This document shows, one piece after another, positions 1 through 8,129 of a DNA stretch of 64,000 nt. Position 1 is the stretch's first letter; each line of letters opens with the position of its first letter. The position numbers and the translations under genes are program-made. A model generated the notes under the pieces. The model had not been told where the DNA came from, made no database searches, and saw only the letters and a list, made by a program, of their open reading frames with translations. The stretch is from CAXMNX01 sp964194845. GTDB lineage: Bacteria > Pseudomonadota > Alphaproteobacteria > Rhodobacterales > Rhodobacteraceae. Location: assembly GCA_964194845.1 (NCBI GenBank), contig CAXMNX010000004.1:47851-111850 (forward strand), given 5' to 3'.

Positions 1-144
1 CGCGCCCCCCATCACATGAACGCCCGCGATCATCGGCGCGTCACCGACAACAACCGTGACGCCCGATTTCAACCCGCCGTCCGACGCCTGACCAACGGTC
101 AACCCTGGCACGTCGGTAATGGTATTTCGATTTCCCGGTTTCAC
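1..144 (-). CDS. P1-family (DmpA-like, S58) peptidase, N-terminus only
   Basis: The first 48 codons of a gene that runs off the left edge. Translation from a GTG start gives a sequence with ITDVPGLTVGQASD and SGVTVVV, then GVHVMGGA. This matches the N-terminus of the P1/S58 family (DmpA aminopeptidase and 6-aminohexanoate-oligomer hydrolase relatives), self-processing amidases that release N-terminal residues or cleave short amides. The catalytic half, with its internal cleavage site, lies outside the window. The GTG start overlaps the stop of the preceding 117-residue gene as GTGA, so the two are probably translationally coupled as the end of the SDR operon. The family call rests on these N-terminal motifs alone. 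Confidence 0.7.
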   Translation of the reverse strand, partial: MKPGNRNTITDVPGLTVGQASDGGLKSGVTVVVGDAPMIAGVHVMGGA

Positions 145-494
145 GCCCAATCCTGCCTTTGGGCAATCTCGACAATCTCGCCGGCAAAGCGGCCCAGCAA
201 GCGCAGAGGCGATGTGCGCGACGGGAAACTCGGATCGGCCGCCAACAGCGATGGTCGCACCAGTATCACCGTGTCGTCCTCGCCCTGAAGCTCTTGAATT
301 CGCGCAACAATTGCGGGCCGGAAATAATGCGCCAATCGCACGTTTGCCGCCGCTTGAATGACATCGACATCCTTCAGGTCCACCGAAATCCCGCGCCGGT
401 CTGCCTCGTCGCAAAGGCACGTGAACGCCATCGGCTGGCTGGCGAAATTGCCCGCCAAAACCATCAGCAATGCTCTGACTTTCGGCTCGGTCAT
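141..494 (-). CDS. Conserved-looking 117-residue protein of unknown function
   Basis: I do not recognise this family. The start is set by an ATGA overlap with the stop of the upstream dehydrogenase; a TTG six bases earlier is less likely. No signal peptide or membrane segment is visible. The protein looks like a compact alpha/beta domain, with a helix-rich N-terminal half (VRALLMVLAGNF, VDVIQAAANVRLAHYF) and a DDTVILVRPSLL strand. It sits between an SDR dehydrogenase and a P1 peptidase with overlaps on both sides, so it is expected to be made in step with them and to act in the same pathway, whose substrate is not evident. Confidence 0.6.
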   Translation of the reverse strand: MTEPKVRALLMVLAGNFASQPMAFTCLCDEADRRGISVDLKDVDVIQAAANVRLAHYFRPAIVARIQELQGEDDTVILVRPSLLAADPSFPSRTSPLRLLGRFAGEIVEIAQRQDWA

Positions 495-1231
495 ATGCAA
501 CGCCCGCCATCAACCTCCAGCGCCACGCCGGTCACCATCGACGCCTCGTCAGCGCAAAGATAGACCGCTGCCGCCGCGATATCTTCCGGCGTTGAAAACC
601 GCCCAATGGGTATCGTGGCAAGGAACTTGGCCCGCATCTCGGGCGTGTCCTCGCCCATGAACGTCGCCAGAAGCGGCGTGTCGCCCGCGACCGGGTTGAT
701 CGCATTGACGCGTATCCCGAAGGGCGCCAGTTCGACCGCCATTGTGCGGGTCGCGGTGATCATCCAGCCCTTGGAGGCGTTGTACCAGTTCAATTTCGGT
801 CGAGGGCTGACACCCGCGGTGGACGCGACATTCAGGATCACACCTTTGCCGCGTGCCTTCATTATGGGGACCAGATGACGAGCGGTCAGATACACCGATT
901 TAGCGTTGACCGCGAAGACCCGATCGAAGTCTTCCTCGGATACTTCTTCCAGCGGTGTCGGGATATGCGTGATGCCAGCGTTGTTGACCAGAATATCTAT
1001 GTCACCCAGCTGCGCCTCTGCCGCCGCGATCATTTCGGCGACCGATCCGCCGTCGGAGACATCGCAGGCCAGCGCGATGCAGCCCGCCTTGGCAGCAACC
1101 GCATTCGCGGTGTCCAGATTGATATCGGCGGCAGCGACGGTGGCACCTTCTTCGACAAACCGCCGGACGATCCCGGCCCCAAAGCCCGAACCACCGCCCG
1201 TAACAATCGCCGTCTTGCCCTTCAGCCGCAT
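491..1231 (-). CDS. SDR-family NAD(P)-dependent oxidoreductase
   Basis: Classical short-chain dehydrogenase of 246 residues, the usual length. The Rossmann nucleotide-binding motif TGGGSGFG is at residues 11-18, the structural NNAG at 83-86, the catalytic Ser about 137 in NVASTAG, and the Tyr150-Lys154 pair in YNASK. The C-terminus ends VALEVDGGRCI, as in glucose-dehydrogenase/3-oxoacyl-ACP-reductase-like SDRs. The ATG at 1231 was chosen because the Rossmann strand begins a few residues later; the 29-residue upstream extension has no SDR character. It is the first gene of a minus-strand operon with the 117-residue protein and the P1 peptidase, and is divergent from the DUF1523 gene. Family is certain; the alcohol or ketone substrate is not. 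Confidence 0.92.
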   Translation of the reverse strand: MRLKGKTAIVTGGGSGFGAGIVRRFVEEGATVAAADINLDTANAVAAKAGCIALACDVSDGGSVAEMIAAAEAQLGDIDILVNNAGITHIPTPLEEVSEEDFDRVFAVNAKSVYLTARHLVPIMKARGKGVILNVASTAGVSPRPKLNWYNASKGWMITATRTMAVELAPFGIRVNAINPVAGDTPLLATFMGEDTPEMRAKFLATIPIGRFSTPEDIAAAAVYLCADEASMVTGVALEVDGGRCI

Positions 1232-1320
1232 GAGGTCACATTGGCCCAAGTTGTCGCCGAGTGAAAGCCCTTGCGGGTGCGGGTGCCAAGCGCCTATCTG
1301 AAAGGGTAAAGGGGCCATTC

Positions 1321-1956
1321 ATGACTTATGTTCGCTGGACATTTCGTATCTTGTCGATCTTGCTGATCGGCGGTTTCCTACACTACACGCTGCCGCAACG
1401 CGACATCGTGCGGATCGTGAGTACATACGAAGAACGCCAGGATTTCGGCGGCTTCAGCGACATATTCTGGCAGAATACAAGTGGTGGCACAGCTGATGCT
1501 CCTGTCACGCGCGACGTGCTTTATATCCAGACATTTCAGCCAAATAGCGAACCTCTGGTCTATCGCAATCAGGATACCGGATGGGGTTGGCCATTATTTT
1601 TCAAGTTTGACACTGCGGATTTACAGACTGAGGCTGCCGACTCTGCTTCGCCAGCGGAGGCACCGAAATGGTTTGCCATCCGACATTATGGATGGCGCAA
1701 TACCTGGTTGGGCGGCGGTATCTTTCCCAACGCGCTTTCGATGAAACCGGTCGCCGGGCCTGACGTTCGCCTGGTCCCTTGGTTCAATATCATATTCCTG
1801 ACGATCCTTGGGGTTATCTGGCTGACGCTATGGCGGCTCTGGCGGAATTTCCGGCAGGCGCGGATTGGTCCGGTGCTTGAGGATATCGACGAAGGTGCAG
1901 AGGCGGCGCGCGGGCGGGTGGCGCGCGGGTTTGATCGGATGTTCGGGCGGCGGTAG
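1321..1956 (+). CDS. DUF1523-family membrane protein
   Basis: A 211-residue protein matching the DUF1523 pattern common in Rhodobacterales. A membrane segment follows the N-terminus (about residues 8-23, FRILSILLIGGFLHY), then a conserved periplasmic domain (LPQRDIVRIV, GWPLFFKFDTADLQ, WFAIRHYGWRN) and a second membrane segment near 160-178 (FNIIFLTILGVIWLTLW) before a basic cytoplasmic tail. The ATG at 1321 is used because the upstream reading overlaps the promoter region of the divergent SDR gene and adds a non-conserved basic stretch. Biochemical role unknown. It is a single-gene unit with 375 bp before parE. Confidence 0.8.
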   Translation: MTYVRWTFRILSILLIGGFLHYTLPQRDIVRIVSTYEERQDFGGFSDIFWQNTSGGTADAPVTRDVLYIQTFQPNSEPLVYRNQDTGWGWPLFFKFDTADLQTEAADSASPAEAPKWFAIRHYGWRNTWLGGGIFPNALSMKPVAGPDVRLVPWFNIIFLTILGVIWLTLWRLWRNFRQARIGPVLEDIDEGAEAARGRVARGFDRMFGRR

Positions 1957-2331
1957 GGAGGTTCGGGCCGTGGGACGCTGGGTTGCGGCCAAGTCAGGCG
2001 CCTAGCTATGATTACACCTTTAGAGCTTCTCATTTGGGGCGAAGACAGCAATTTGAATCGGTAGTAAGTAATACTCATGCCAATCTCGCACGCCATATGG
2101 ACAGTCTCAAATCCGCCACAACCAATGCCTCTAACTCCCAGGTGGCGGCCGACCGTTGAGCGCCTCAAGCGGGCATTTCAAATTTCTTAAATTGCTTTCG
2201 CAGCGCAAGACGCTTTCGCAACGCGGCAAGGGACCGCCAACCAAACGTAATCCCCCAGCCAAACCCCGTTCCCCATTGCCCCATCCCGCCGTCGCTGCTC
2301 TAATGCCCCTGCAAAAAACGAGCAGAAAAAC
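1957..2331. other. Intergenic region before parE
   Basis: 375 bp without a supported gene. The only pattern I see is an imperfect direct repeat CGCTTTCGCA-(G/A)CGC at about 2197-2224, shortly upstream of parE, and a moderately AT-rich stretch around 2010-2060. The parE promoter presumably lies here, but I cannot pick -35/-10 boxes with confidence. ORFs crossing this region on the minus strand are shadows of parE. Confidence 0.4.
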
Positions 2332-4290
2332 ATGGCCAACGACCTTCTGACGCCCGCAAATTCGGACGCCTATGACGCCAATTCCATCGAGGTGCTGGAG
2401 GGGCTGGAGCCCGTCCGCAAGCGCCCCGGCATGTTTATCGGCGGCACCGACGAGCGCGCGCTGCATCATCTGGTGGCCGAGGTTCTGGACAACGCGATGG
2501 ACGAAGCTGTCGCCGGGCACGCGAACCGCATCGAAGTGGAACTGCACGAAGACAGCTCGGTCACGATCCGCGACAATGGCCGCGGCATCCCGGTCGATCC
2601 GCACCCGAAATTTCCCGACAAATCCGCGCTCGAGGTGATCCTCTGCACGCTCCATTCCGGCGGCAAGTTTTCCGGCAACGCCTATCAGACCTCGGGCGGG
2701 CTGCACGGCGTCGGCGTCAGCGTCGTCAACGCGCTTTCCGACCACCTTCGCGTCGAGGTCGCCCGCAACAAGGAACTTTTCGCCCAGGAATTTTCCCGCG
2801 GGCTGCCGCAAACGCAGCTTGAGGAACTCGGCCCCACCAACAACCGCCGCGGCACCACCGTCACCTTCCATCCCGATGGCGAGATCTTCGGCAGCTTGCA
2901 GATGAAGCCCGCGCGGCTATTCAATATGGCGCGGTCTAAAGCTTACCTGTTCAGCGGTGTGGAAATCCGCTGGAAGTCCCGCATCGACGATGGCGAAACG
3001 CCGACCGAAGCCACCTTCCATTTCCCTGGCGGCCTGTCCGACTATCTGAACGAAACCCTCGGGCCCGCCACCACCTATGCCGACCGCCCCTTCGCGGGCC
3101 TGGTGGATTTCACCGAAAAATATGGCGAACCCGGCAAGGTCGAATGGGCGATCAACTGGACGCCTTCCCGGGACGGGTTCATCCAAAGCTATTGCAACAC
3201 CGTGCCGACGCCCGAAGGCGGCACGCACGAGGCCGGGTTCTGGGCCGCGATCCTGAGGGGCATCCGCGCTTACGGCGAGCTGGCCGGCAACCGCAAGGCT
3301 GCCCAGATCAACCGCGACGACCTGATCACCGGCGGCTGCGCGCTGGTTTCGATCTTCATCCGCGATCCGCAATTTGTCGGCCAGACCAAGGACCGGCTTT
3401 CCACCGAGGCCGCCCAGAAGATGGTCGAGAACGCGGTGCGCGACCATTTCGACCATTGGCTGACCGCCGACACCAAATCGGCGGGCGCGATCCTCGATTT
3501 TCTGGTGCTGCGGGCCGAGGAACGCCTGCGCCGTCGCCAGGAAAAGGAAACCGCCCGCAAATCGGCCACCAAGAAGCTGCGGCTTCCCGGCAAGCTGGTC
3601 GATTGCTCGTCCAACACCCGCGACGGCACTGAGATTTTTCTTGTCGAGGGGGATTCAGCCGGTGGCTCGGCCAAAATGGCCCGCGACCGCAAGATCCAGG
3701 CGATGCTGCCGCTCAGGGGCAAGATCCTGAACGTGTTGGGCGCGGCGTCATCGAAGATCGGCACCAACCAGGAAATTAGCGATTTATGTCAGGCGCTTGG
3801 CACCGGCATGGGGACGCGGTTCAACGTCGATGACCTGCGCTATGACAAGGTGATCATCATGACCGACGCCGATGTCGATGGTGCCCATATCGCAGCACTG
3901 CTGATGACGTTTTTCTTCACCCAGATGCGCGGGCTGATCGACAACGGGCATTTATACCTCGCGTGCCCGCCATTGTATCGGCTGACGCAGGGAGCCAAGC
4001 GGGTTTATGTGGCGGATGACGCCGAGAAAGACGCAGTGATGGCCAAGGGGCTGGGCGGTAAAGGCAAGATTGACCTCCAGCGGTTCAAGGGGTTGGGCGA
4101 GATGGACGCCAAGGACCTGAAAGACACCACCATGAACCCCGCGACGCGGACGCTGATCCGGGTGACGATCGACGAGGATGAGCCGGGCGAGACCGGGGAT
4201 CTGGTGGAGCGGCTGATGGGGAAGAAGCCGGAATTGAGGTTTCAGTATATTCAGGAGAACGCGCGGTTTGCGGGGGAGTTGGATGTTTGA
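2332..4290 (+). CDS. parE: DNA topoisomerase IV subunit B
   Basis: 652-residue type IIA topoisomerase ATPase subunit, which decatenates daughter chromosomes with ParC. The GHKL ATPase fold is shown by EVLDNAMDEA and the G-rich loops DNGRGIPVD and GGLHGVGVSVVNALS. The TOPRIM domain has the catalytic Glu439 in FLVEGDSAGG and the metal-binding triad D512/D514/D516 in DADVDGAH. The C-terminal RFKGLGEMD...LKDTTMNP block is typical of GyrB/ParE. Length and the absence of the long GyrB insertion favour ParE over GyrB. No parC is in the window. An FRG-domain gene of different base composition follows directly. Confidence 0.95.
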   Translation: MANDLLTPANSDAYDANSIEVLEGLEPVRKRPGMFIGGTDERALHHLVAEVLDNAMDEAVAGHANRIEVELHEDSSVTIRDNGRGIPVDPHPKFPDKSALEVILCTLHSGGKFSGNAYQTSGGLHGVGVSVVNALSDHLRVEVARNKELFAQEFSRGLPQTQLEELGPTNNRRGTTVTFHPDGEIFGSLQMKPARLFNMARSKAYLFSGVEIRWKSRIDDGETPTEATFHFPGGLSDYLNETLGPATTYADRPFAGLVDFTEKYGEPGKVEWAINWTPSRDGFIQSYCNTVPTPEGGTHEAGFWAAILRGIRAYGELAGNRKAAQINRDDLITGGCALVSIFIRDPQFVGQTKDRLSTEAAQKMVENAVRDHFDHWLTADTKSAGAILDFLVLRAEERLRRRQEKETARKSATKKLRLPGKLVDCSSNTRDGTEIFLVEGDSAGGSAKMARDRKIQAMLPLRGKILNVLGAASSKIGTNQEISDLCQALGTGMGTRFNVDDLRYDKVIIMTDADVDGAHIAALLMTFFFTQMRGLIDNGHLYLACPPLYRLTQGAKRVYVADDAEKDAVMAKGLGGKGKIDLQRFKGLGEMDAKDLKDTTMNPATRTLIRVTIDEDEPGETGDLVERLMGKKPELRFQYIQENARFAGELDV

Positions 4291-4376
4291 GGAATTTGTA
4301 GTGGACATTTGGATATTGCGCATCGTCAACGACTTCGCGCCCAAAAAATGTCTCCAAATTTATTGAGGATTCTGAT

Positions 4377-5183
4377 ATGCTACAGCCCGTTCAAAAGCAA
4401 CTGTATAGTGGCCGCCAATCTTTCGTTGCAAACAGCATCTGCGAGTATATCGAATTATTGTCGATTATTCACGTCGGACATTTTTTCGCACGCGGGGAAC
4501 CACAGGAGTACTCAGTACCTTGGCAACCGAGTATTTGGCGAAACGATCACGATTTTGACGACGATTCACCGGTGTCTGTCGGCAATTTTTCAGTCGGTGA
4601 GCTAGCTGCTTTGACAGCATGTCAGGCGGATTTTCTTTCAGGGCAGTTAAGCGACAGATACTTTGATAGTTTTACCGAAGACCCTTCGAACCCCATTGCG
4701 CTGGACTCTATTGACTTGCTGAACTGGATTGCTCTTGCCCAGCACTACAACTCGAACCAGCGATACCCGACTAGGCTTCTTGACGTTTCTACTGATCCAT
4801 TTGTCGCTCTATTTTTTGCAGTCAACGATTACCCGGAAGACGACGGCGTGGTCATTTACGAGCGCATTGGCGGCAGCAACAATGACCTCTCCAACCTGCC
4901 AGCGACGGAAACTCTTGGGAATTTCCTGGAAATCGTGAGGATCGAAGGTTCCGATGGTCTTCCTTACCATCCGCAAGAAGACACGGTAAATTTCATTAGA
5001 CCCCCATTGCCCAATCGTAGAACAGAGGCGCAAAGAGGCGCGTTTGTCTGGACCCGCGGAAGCTCAGGCAGTCTGATGCGCGGTAATGGTATGGCAATTA
5101 GTATTCCGAGTTCGTCCAAGATCGAAATCAAGGTACACCTTTCGAAGTTAACCTATTTTCGTGAGGCTCTGTTTCCCATATAG
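4377..5183 (+). CDS. FRG-domain protein, probable accessory gene
   Basis: 268-residue protein with the FRG domain signature. The F-x-RG core is FARGE at residues 37-41, followed by VPWQPSIWR (the usual PS-x-x-R block), and the second conserved block YPTRLLD..TDPFVALFFA falls at 131-148 after the typical LAQHY. The spacing in AQHY-NSNQR-YPTR is longer than the usual HYG-x-PTR. The gene is visibly AT-richer than its neighbours and has different codon use, pointing to horizontal acquisition. It starts 86 bp after parE, with GAGGA upstream of the ATG, and is followed by a strong hairpin. FRG proteins often occur in mobile and defence-associated contexts, but the biochemical activity here is unknown. 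Confidence 0.8.
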   Translation: MLQPVQKQLYSGRQSFVANSICEYIELLSIIHVGHFFARGEPQEYSVPWQPSIWRNDHDFDDDSPVSVGNFSVGELAALTACQADFLSGQLSDRYFDSFTEDPSNPIALDSIDLLNWIALAQHYNSNQRYPTRLLDVSTDPFVALFFAVNDYPEDDGVVIYERIGGSNNDLSNLPATETLGNFLEIVRIEGSDGLPYHPQEDTVNFIRPPLPNRRTEAQRGAFVWTRGSSGSLMRGNGMAISIPSSSKIEIKVHLSKLTYFREALFPI

Positions 5184-5188
5184 CAAGC

Positions 5189-5215
5189 GTCGGGTGCGCA
5201 GGATGCGCACCCGAC
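5189..5215 (+). terminator. Perfect 12-bp stem-loop after the FRG gene
   Basis: GTCGGGTGCGCA, loop GGA, then TGCGCACCCGAC, starting 6 bp past the stop codon of the FRG gene. The stem is perfect but is not followed by a T-run, so it is either a weak or Rho-assisted terminator, an RNA-stabilising hairpin, or a repetitive extragenic element. Confidence 0.5.
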
Positions 5216-5270
5216 CCGCCCCCAAGGCGGGCGCGATCCTTTCCGCGTTGTCGAATCCGATCAATTCTCC

Positions 5271-5346
5271 GTAGGGCGGGGTTTCGCCCCGGCAATCATT
5301 GTTCGCGAATGTCCGCTCGCAATGGCGGGGTGAAACCCCGCCCTAC
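5271..5346. repeat. Inverted repeat with GTAGGGCGGGGTTTC arms
   Basis: The left arm at 5271-5290 and right arm at 5327-5346 are complementary over 19 of 20 positions, separated by 36 bp. Such arms resemble REP/MITE-type intergenic palindromes. No coding capacity. Confidence 0.65.
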
Positions 5347-5373
5347 GCGTCCCGGGACCTCGCGCGGCCAGAG

Positions 5374-5394
5374 GCCCCGGATCAAGTCCGGGGC
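5374..5394. repeat. Small GC-rich hairpin
   Basis: GCCCCGGA-TCAAG-TCCGGGGC forms a perfect 8-bp stem within the same repeat cluster. Confidence 0.45.
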
Positions 5395-5484
5395 ATATCA
5401 CGCAAAGCAACTACCAACCGAACGCCCAATTAACTCTTCAATAACAGCACCGTGACGGTCAACAACCTCAAGCGCTTGCAGCAA

Positions 5485-5508
5485 AAATGTTTCGCGCGCG
5501 AAACATTT
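5485..5508. promoter_or_regulatory. Perfect 24-bp palindrome (candidate protein-binding site)
   Basis: The 24 bp read identically on both strands: AAATGTTTC, centre GCGCGC, GAAACATTT. The TGTTTC/GAAACA half-sites are those of the ParB site parS, but the centre is 6 bp rather than the 4 bp of canonical parS. It lies about 130 bp upstream of the DMT-type gene. Function not known. Confidence 0.5.
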
Positions 5509-5640
5509 CCGCGCGCGCCGCCTCTACGCCAAAAACCCACGCCGTTAATCTATCCGCCATTACCAGCGAGGCTGCTCCGTCTGGCCGAAAAGCGGGAAAT
5601 CCTCGTGGCAATCCGCCCGCGCCCGTGCCAACGTTCGCCC

Positions 5641-6084
5641 ATGTCGCCGAATATCGCCTATGCCGCCGTCATGGCCCTCGCCGGGATCGGCATACCCATC
5701 CTCGCCGCGCTCAACTCGTCACTTGGCCAGCGACTGGGAAGCCCCGCCGCCGCCGCGTTTTGCCTTTTCACCGTGGCTTTCACCGCCACCGCGATCATCA
5801 CGCTTCTGACCGGACCATCGGCGTTGAAGTCCATCGGCGCGCAACCGCGTCATCTGTTTCTGGCAGGCCTTCTGGTGGCGTTTTATGTGCTGTCGATTAC
5901 TTACGTGGCACCGCATTTTGGCGTCGGTAATGCGATCTTTTTTGTGCTTCTGGGCCAGCTTGCTGCCGCCGCCGCAATCGACCATTTCGGGCTTTTTGGC
6001 GCGCAGGTCACGCCGTTGTCGTTTACCCGCGCCGGCGGCGTTGCACTGATGGCAGCAGGTCTTGCGCTGACGCAACGCGGTTAG
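5641..6084 (+). CDS. DMT-family (YdcZ/DUF606-like) membrane protein
   Basis: 147-residue integral membrane protein with four to five hydrophobic helices, small-residue packing, and the LAALNSSLGQRLGSPAAAAFCLFTVAF block typical in position of DUF606/YdcZ half-size members of the drug/metabolite transporter superfamily. Such proteins act as dimers of four- or five-helix halves. The ATG at 5641 gives the usual family length of about 140-150 residues; the longer upstream frame is proline/arginine-rich and non-membrane. It converges on lolD, their stop codons overlapping by 4 bp. Substrate unknown. Confidence 0.75.
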   Translation: MSPNIAYAAVMALAGIGIPILAALNSSLGQRLGSPAAAAFCLFTVAFTATAIITLLTGPSALKSIGAQPRHLFLAGLLVAFYVLSITYVAPHFGVGNAIFFVLLGQLAAAAAIDHFGLFGAQVTPLSFTRAGGVALMAAGLALTQRG

Positions 6085-6755
6085 ACCAGCTTTCCGCCCT
6101 CCAGCCGCAGTGTCCGGTCCATGCGCGCGGCAATTTCCGGGTTGTGCGTCGCAATTAACGCCGCAAGCCCGGTTTCGCGCACAAGCTCCATTAAGGCCCC
6201 AAAAACAGTGTCTGCGGTTGCTGGATCGAGATTGCCGGTGGGCTCGTCGGCCAAAAGCACCCTCGGGCGGTTGGCCAGTGCACGACAGAACGCCACCCGC
6301 TGCTGTTCGCCGCCCGAGAGCGCCGCAGGGCGATTGTCCGCCCGATCACCGACCTCGACCGTGTCGAGAAGCACGCCTGCATGTTTCCGCGCTTCGCGTT
6401 CGGGAACGGCGTTCGCCAGTTGCGGCAGGATAACATTCTCGATCGCCGAAAATTCGGGCAGAAGATGGTGAAACTGATAGATAAATCCGACGGTTTCGCG
6501 CCGGGCAGCGGTTCGTTTGGCGTCCGATTGCTGCGAATATTCGGTGCCGCCGATCCAAACCTCGCCAGCGTCCGACGAGTCCAGAAGCCCGGCAATATGT
6601 AACAACGTCGATTTCCCGGCCCCCGATGGTGCAACAAGTGCCACAACCTCGCCTTCGGCGAGGATAAGCGATGCGTCTTCCAGCACCGTCAGCGCATTTG
6701 CGCGGCCTTTGTTATAGGTCTTGCCGATCCCGTTAAGCCTTAGCGCCTCACTCAT
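6081..6755 (-). CDS. lolD: Lipoprotein-releasing ABC transporter ATP-binding protein
   Basis: 224-residue ATPase. Walker A is APSGAGKST at residues 42-50 (usually GPSGSGKST), the ABC signature LSGGEQQR is at 146-153 and Walker B VLLADE at 166-171, followed by the LolD/MacB-type EPTGNLD. With the inner-membrane LolC/E permease it extracts lipoproteins from the inner membrane for LolA. The start overlaps the end of the permease gene by 8 bp, so the two are cotranscribed and translationally coupled. The family resemblance to MacB/FtsE is resolved by the partner permease. Confidence 0.92.
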   Translation of the reverse strand: MSEALRLNGIGKTYNKGRANALTVLEDASLILAEGEVVALVAPSGAGKSTLLHIAGLLDSSDAGEVWIGGTEYSQQSDAKRTAARRETVGFIYQFHHLLPEFSAIENVILPQLANAVPEREARKHAGVLLDTVEVGDRADNRPAALSGGEQQRVAFCRALANRPRVLLADEPTGNLDPATADTVFGALMELVRETGLAALIATHNPEIAARMDRTLRLEGGKLV

Positions 6756-8031
6756 ATCGCAGCGCCTCGACCGGGTTCATCCGCGCCGCACGCCGCGCGG
6801 GAATGAGTGTGATGCCCCAGGAAAGCGCCAGCGACAGGCCCACCGCCGCCAGCACGTCGCCCAATTCCAATTTTGCCGGAAGTTTGTAGATGCCACGGAC
6901 CGCACCATCCCAGACGCCGCCGCCCGAAGCGCCGTTAACAAGGGCGAGGATAGGGTCGAAATAGATTGCAAACAGGCACCCGAGAATGACGCCGAAAAGC
7001 GTGCCCAGCGTGCCCACCAGCGCGCCGGTCAGGAAAAACACCCTGAGGATTGCGCCTTCGGTCAGGCCAATTGTCCTGAGTATCCCGATGTCGCGGCCCT
7101 TGTTCTTCACCAGCATCACCAGGCCCGAGATAATATTCATCGACGCGATCAGCACCAGCACGCTCATCAGCACGAACATCACGGTATCTTCAACCTCAAG
7201 CGCGCGCAGAAATCCGCCCGCGCTGTCTTTCCACGTCCAGAGAAGTGTCCGTTCACCGCCCGCCGTCATCAGCCCGCCGGTCAGGCGTTCGACCCTTTCG
7301 GGATCAGTGACGTTGACCTCAAGTTCGTCGGCCACGCCTTCGCGGTTGAAGAAAACCTGAGCCTCGGCAAAAGGCATGAACGCGCGGGTGCGGTCGATAT
7401 CATAGCGCCCCGAATTGAAGATATAAACCACTTTGTATTCGCCCACGCGGGGCGACGATCCGAAGGCTGTTTTGGCGCCGTTTGGCGAGATGAGCCGGAC
7501 GACATCGCCCACGACCAGACCCAGTGACCGGGCCGCTTCGCGGCCAATTGCGACGCCGCTCGCGAAATCGTCGAGGCTGCCGAGCGCTGTCGCTGGATCG
7601 GCAATGCGCGGAATTGCGGCCAGATCTTCGCGCGATATTCCAAAAACCTCGACCCCAGTGTTTTCGTCGCGAAACACTGCCATCACCTGGCCTTTGACCA
7701 GAGGTGCTACCCGCGTGACGCCTTCGACCTCGCGCAGCCGTTCCGCCCAATCGGCATAATCAGGGATGACCCGTGATAGCGCGCCGGTGTCGGTCTGATA
7801 GGCTTGTGAGTAAACCGTTACGTGTGCGTTCGCACCCAGAATGGTCGAGACAAATTCGTCGCGGAAGCCCGATCGCACCGCCAATGTGATTATCAGCGCC
7901 GCGACAGCAAGCGTGATCCCGATGAGGCTGATCCAGGTCATCACGCTGACGCCGCCTTCGGCGCGTTTGGCGCGCAGATAGCGCCAGGCGATCAGAAATT
8001 CATATCGGGAAAAGGGCGCGGGCGTGGCCAT
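6748..8031 (-). CDS. lolC: Lipoprotein-releasing ABC transporter permease (LolC/E type)
   Basis: 427-residue permease. An N-terminal cytoplasmic segment with YEFLIAWRYLRAKR precedes TM1 (WISLIGITLAVAALIITLAV), then a large periplasmic MacB-like domain to about residue 270, and three C-terminal TM helices (VMFVLMSVLVLIASMNIISGLVMLV; FFLTGALVGTLGTLFGVILGC; LAAVGLSLALSWGITLIP). Alphaproteobacteria normally have one permease acting as a homodimer in place of LolC plus LolE. The ATG at 8031 is chosen because MATPAPFSRYEF matches the family N-terminus; the upstream extension is not conserved. Gene symbol lolC is by convention; lolE or lolF would be equally apt. Confidence 0.9.
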   Translation of the reverse strand: MATPAPFSRYEFLIAWRYLRAKRAEGGVSVMTWISLIGITLAVAALIITLAVRSGFRDEFVSTILGANAHVTVYSQAYQTDTGALSRVIPDYADWAERLREVEGVTRVAPLVKGQVMAVFRDENTGVEVFGISREDLAAIPRIADPATALGSLDDFASGVAIGREAARSLGLVVGDVVRLISPNGAKTAFGSSPRVGEYKVVYIFNSGRYDIDRTRAFMPFAEAQVFFNREGVADELEVNVTDPERVERLTGGLMTAGGERTLLWTWKDSAGGFLRALEVEDTVMFVLMSVLVLIASMNIISGLVMLVKNKGRDIGILRTIGLTEGAILRVFFLTGALVGTLGTLFGVILGCLFAIYFDPILALVNGASGGGVWDGAVRGIYKLPAKLELGDVLAAVGLSLALSWGITLIPARRAARMNPVEALRYE

Positions 8032-8129
8032 GACTGCTCCGGGTTTTCCCCTCTGTCGCAAGCCGGACGGCTGGGGTCAACTCATGAACCCGGGCGCGCA
8101 ATTCTTCTTGGCGAAAATACTCCCGGGGT

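Larger units (their letters stand above)
5184..5640. other. Repeat-rich intergenic region
   Basis: 457 bp with no supported gene but dense in symmetric sequence: a 12-bp stem just after the FRG gene, a large inverted repeat with GTAGGGCGGGGTTTC arms, an 8-bp stem around GCCCCGGA, and a 24-bp perfect palindrome. The open frame entering from 5452 is low-complexity and is not the true N-terminus of the following membrane protein. Confidence 0.6.

Noticed and set aside
2131..2871. 246-codon minus-strand ORF over the start of parE
   Set aside because: Antisense shadow of parE; residue content is valine/glycine/alanine-rich with no domain, and the ParE frame is unambiguous.
5485..5508. Calling the 24-bp palindrome a parS site
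   Set aside because: Canonical parS has a 4-bp centre between TGTTTC and GAAACA; here it is 6 bp and only one copy was seen, so it is listed as an unknown site.
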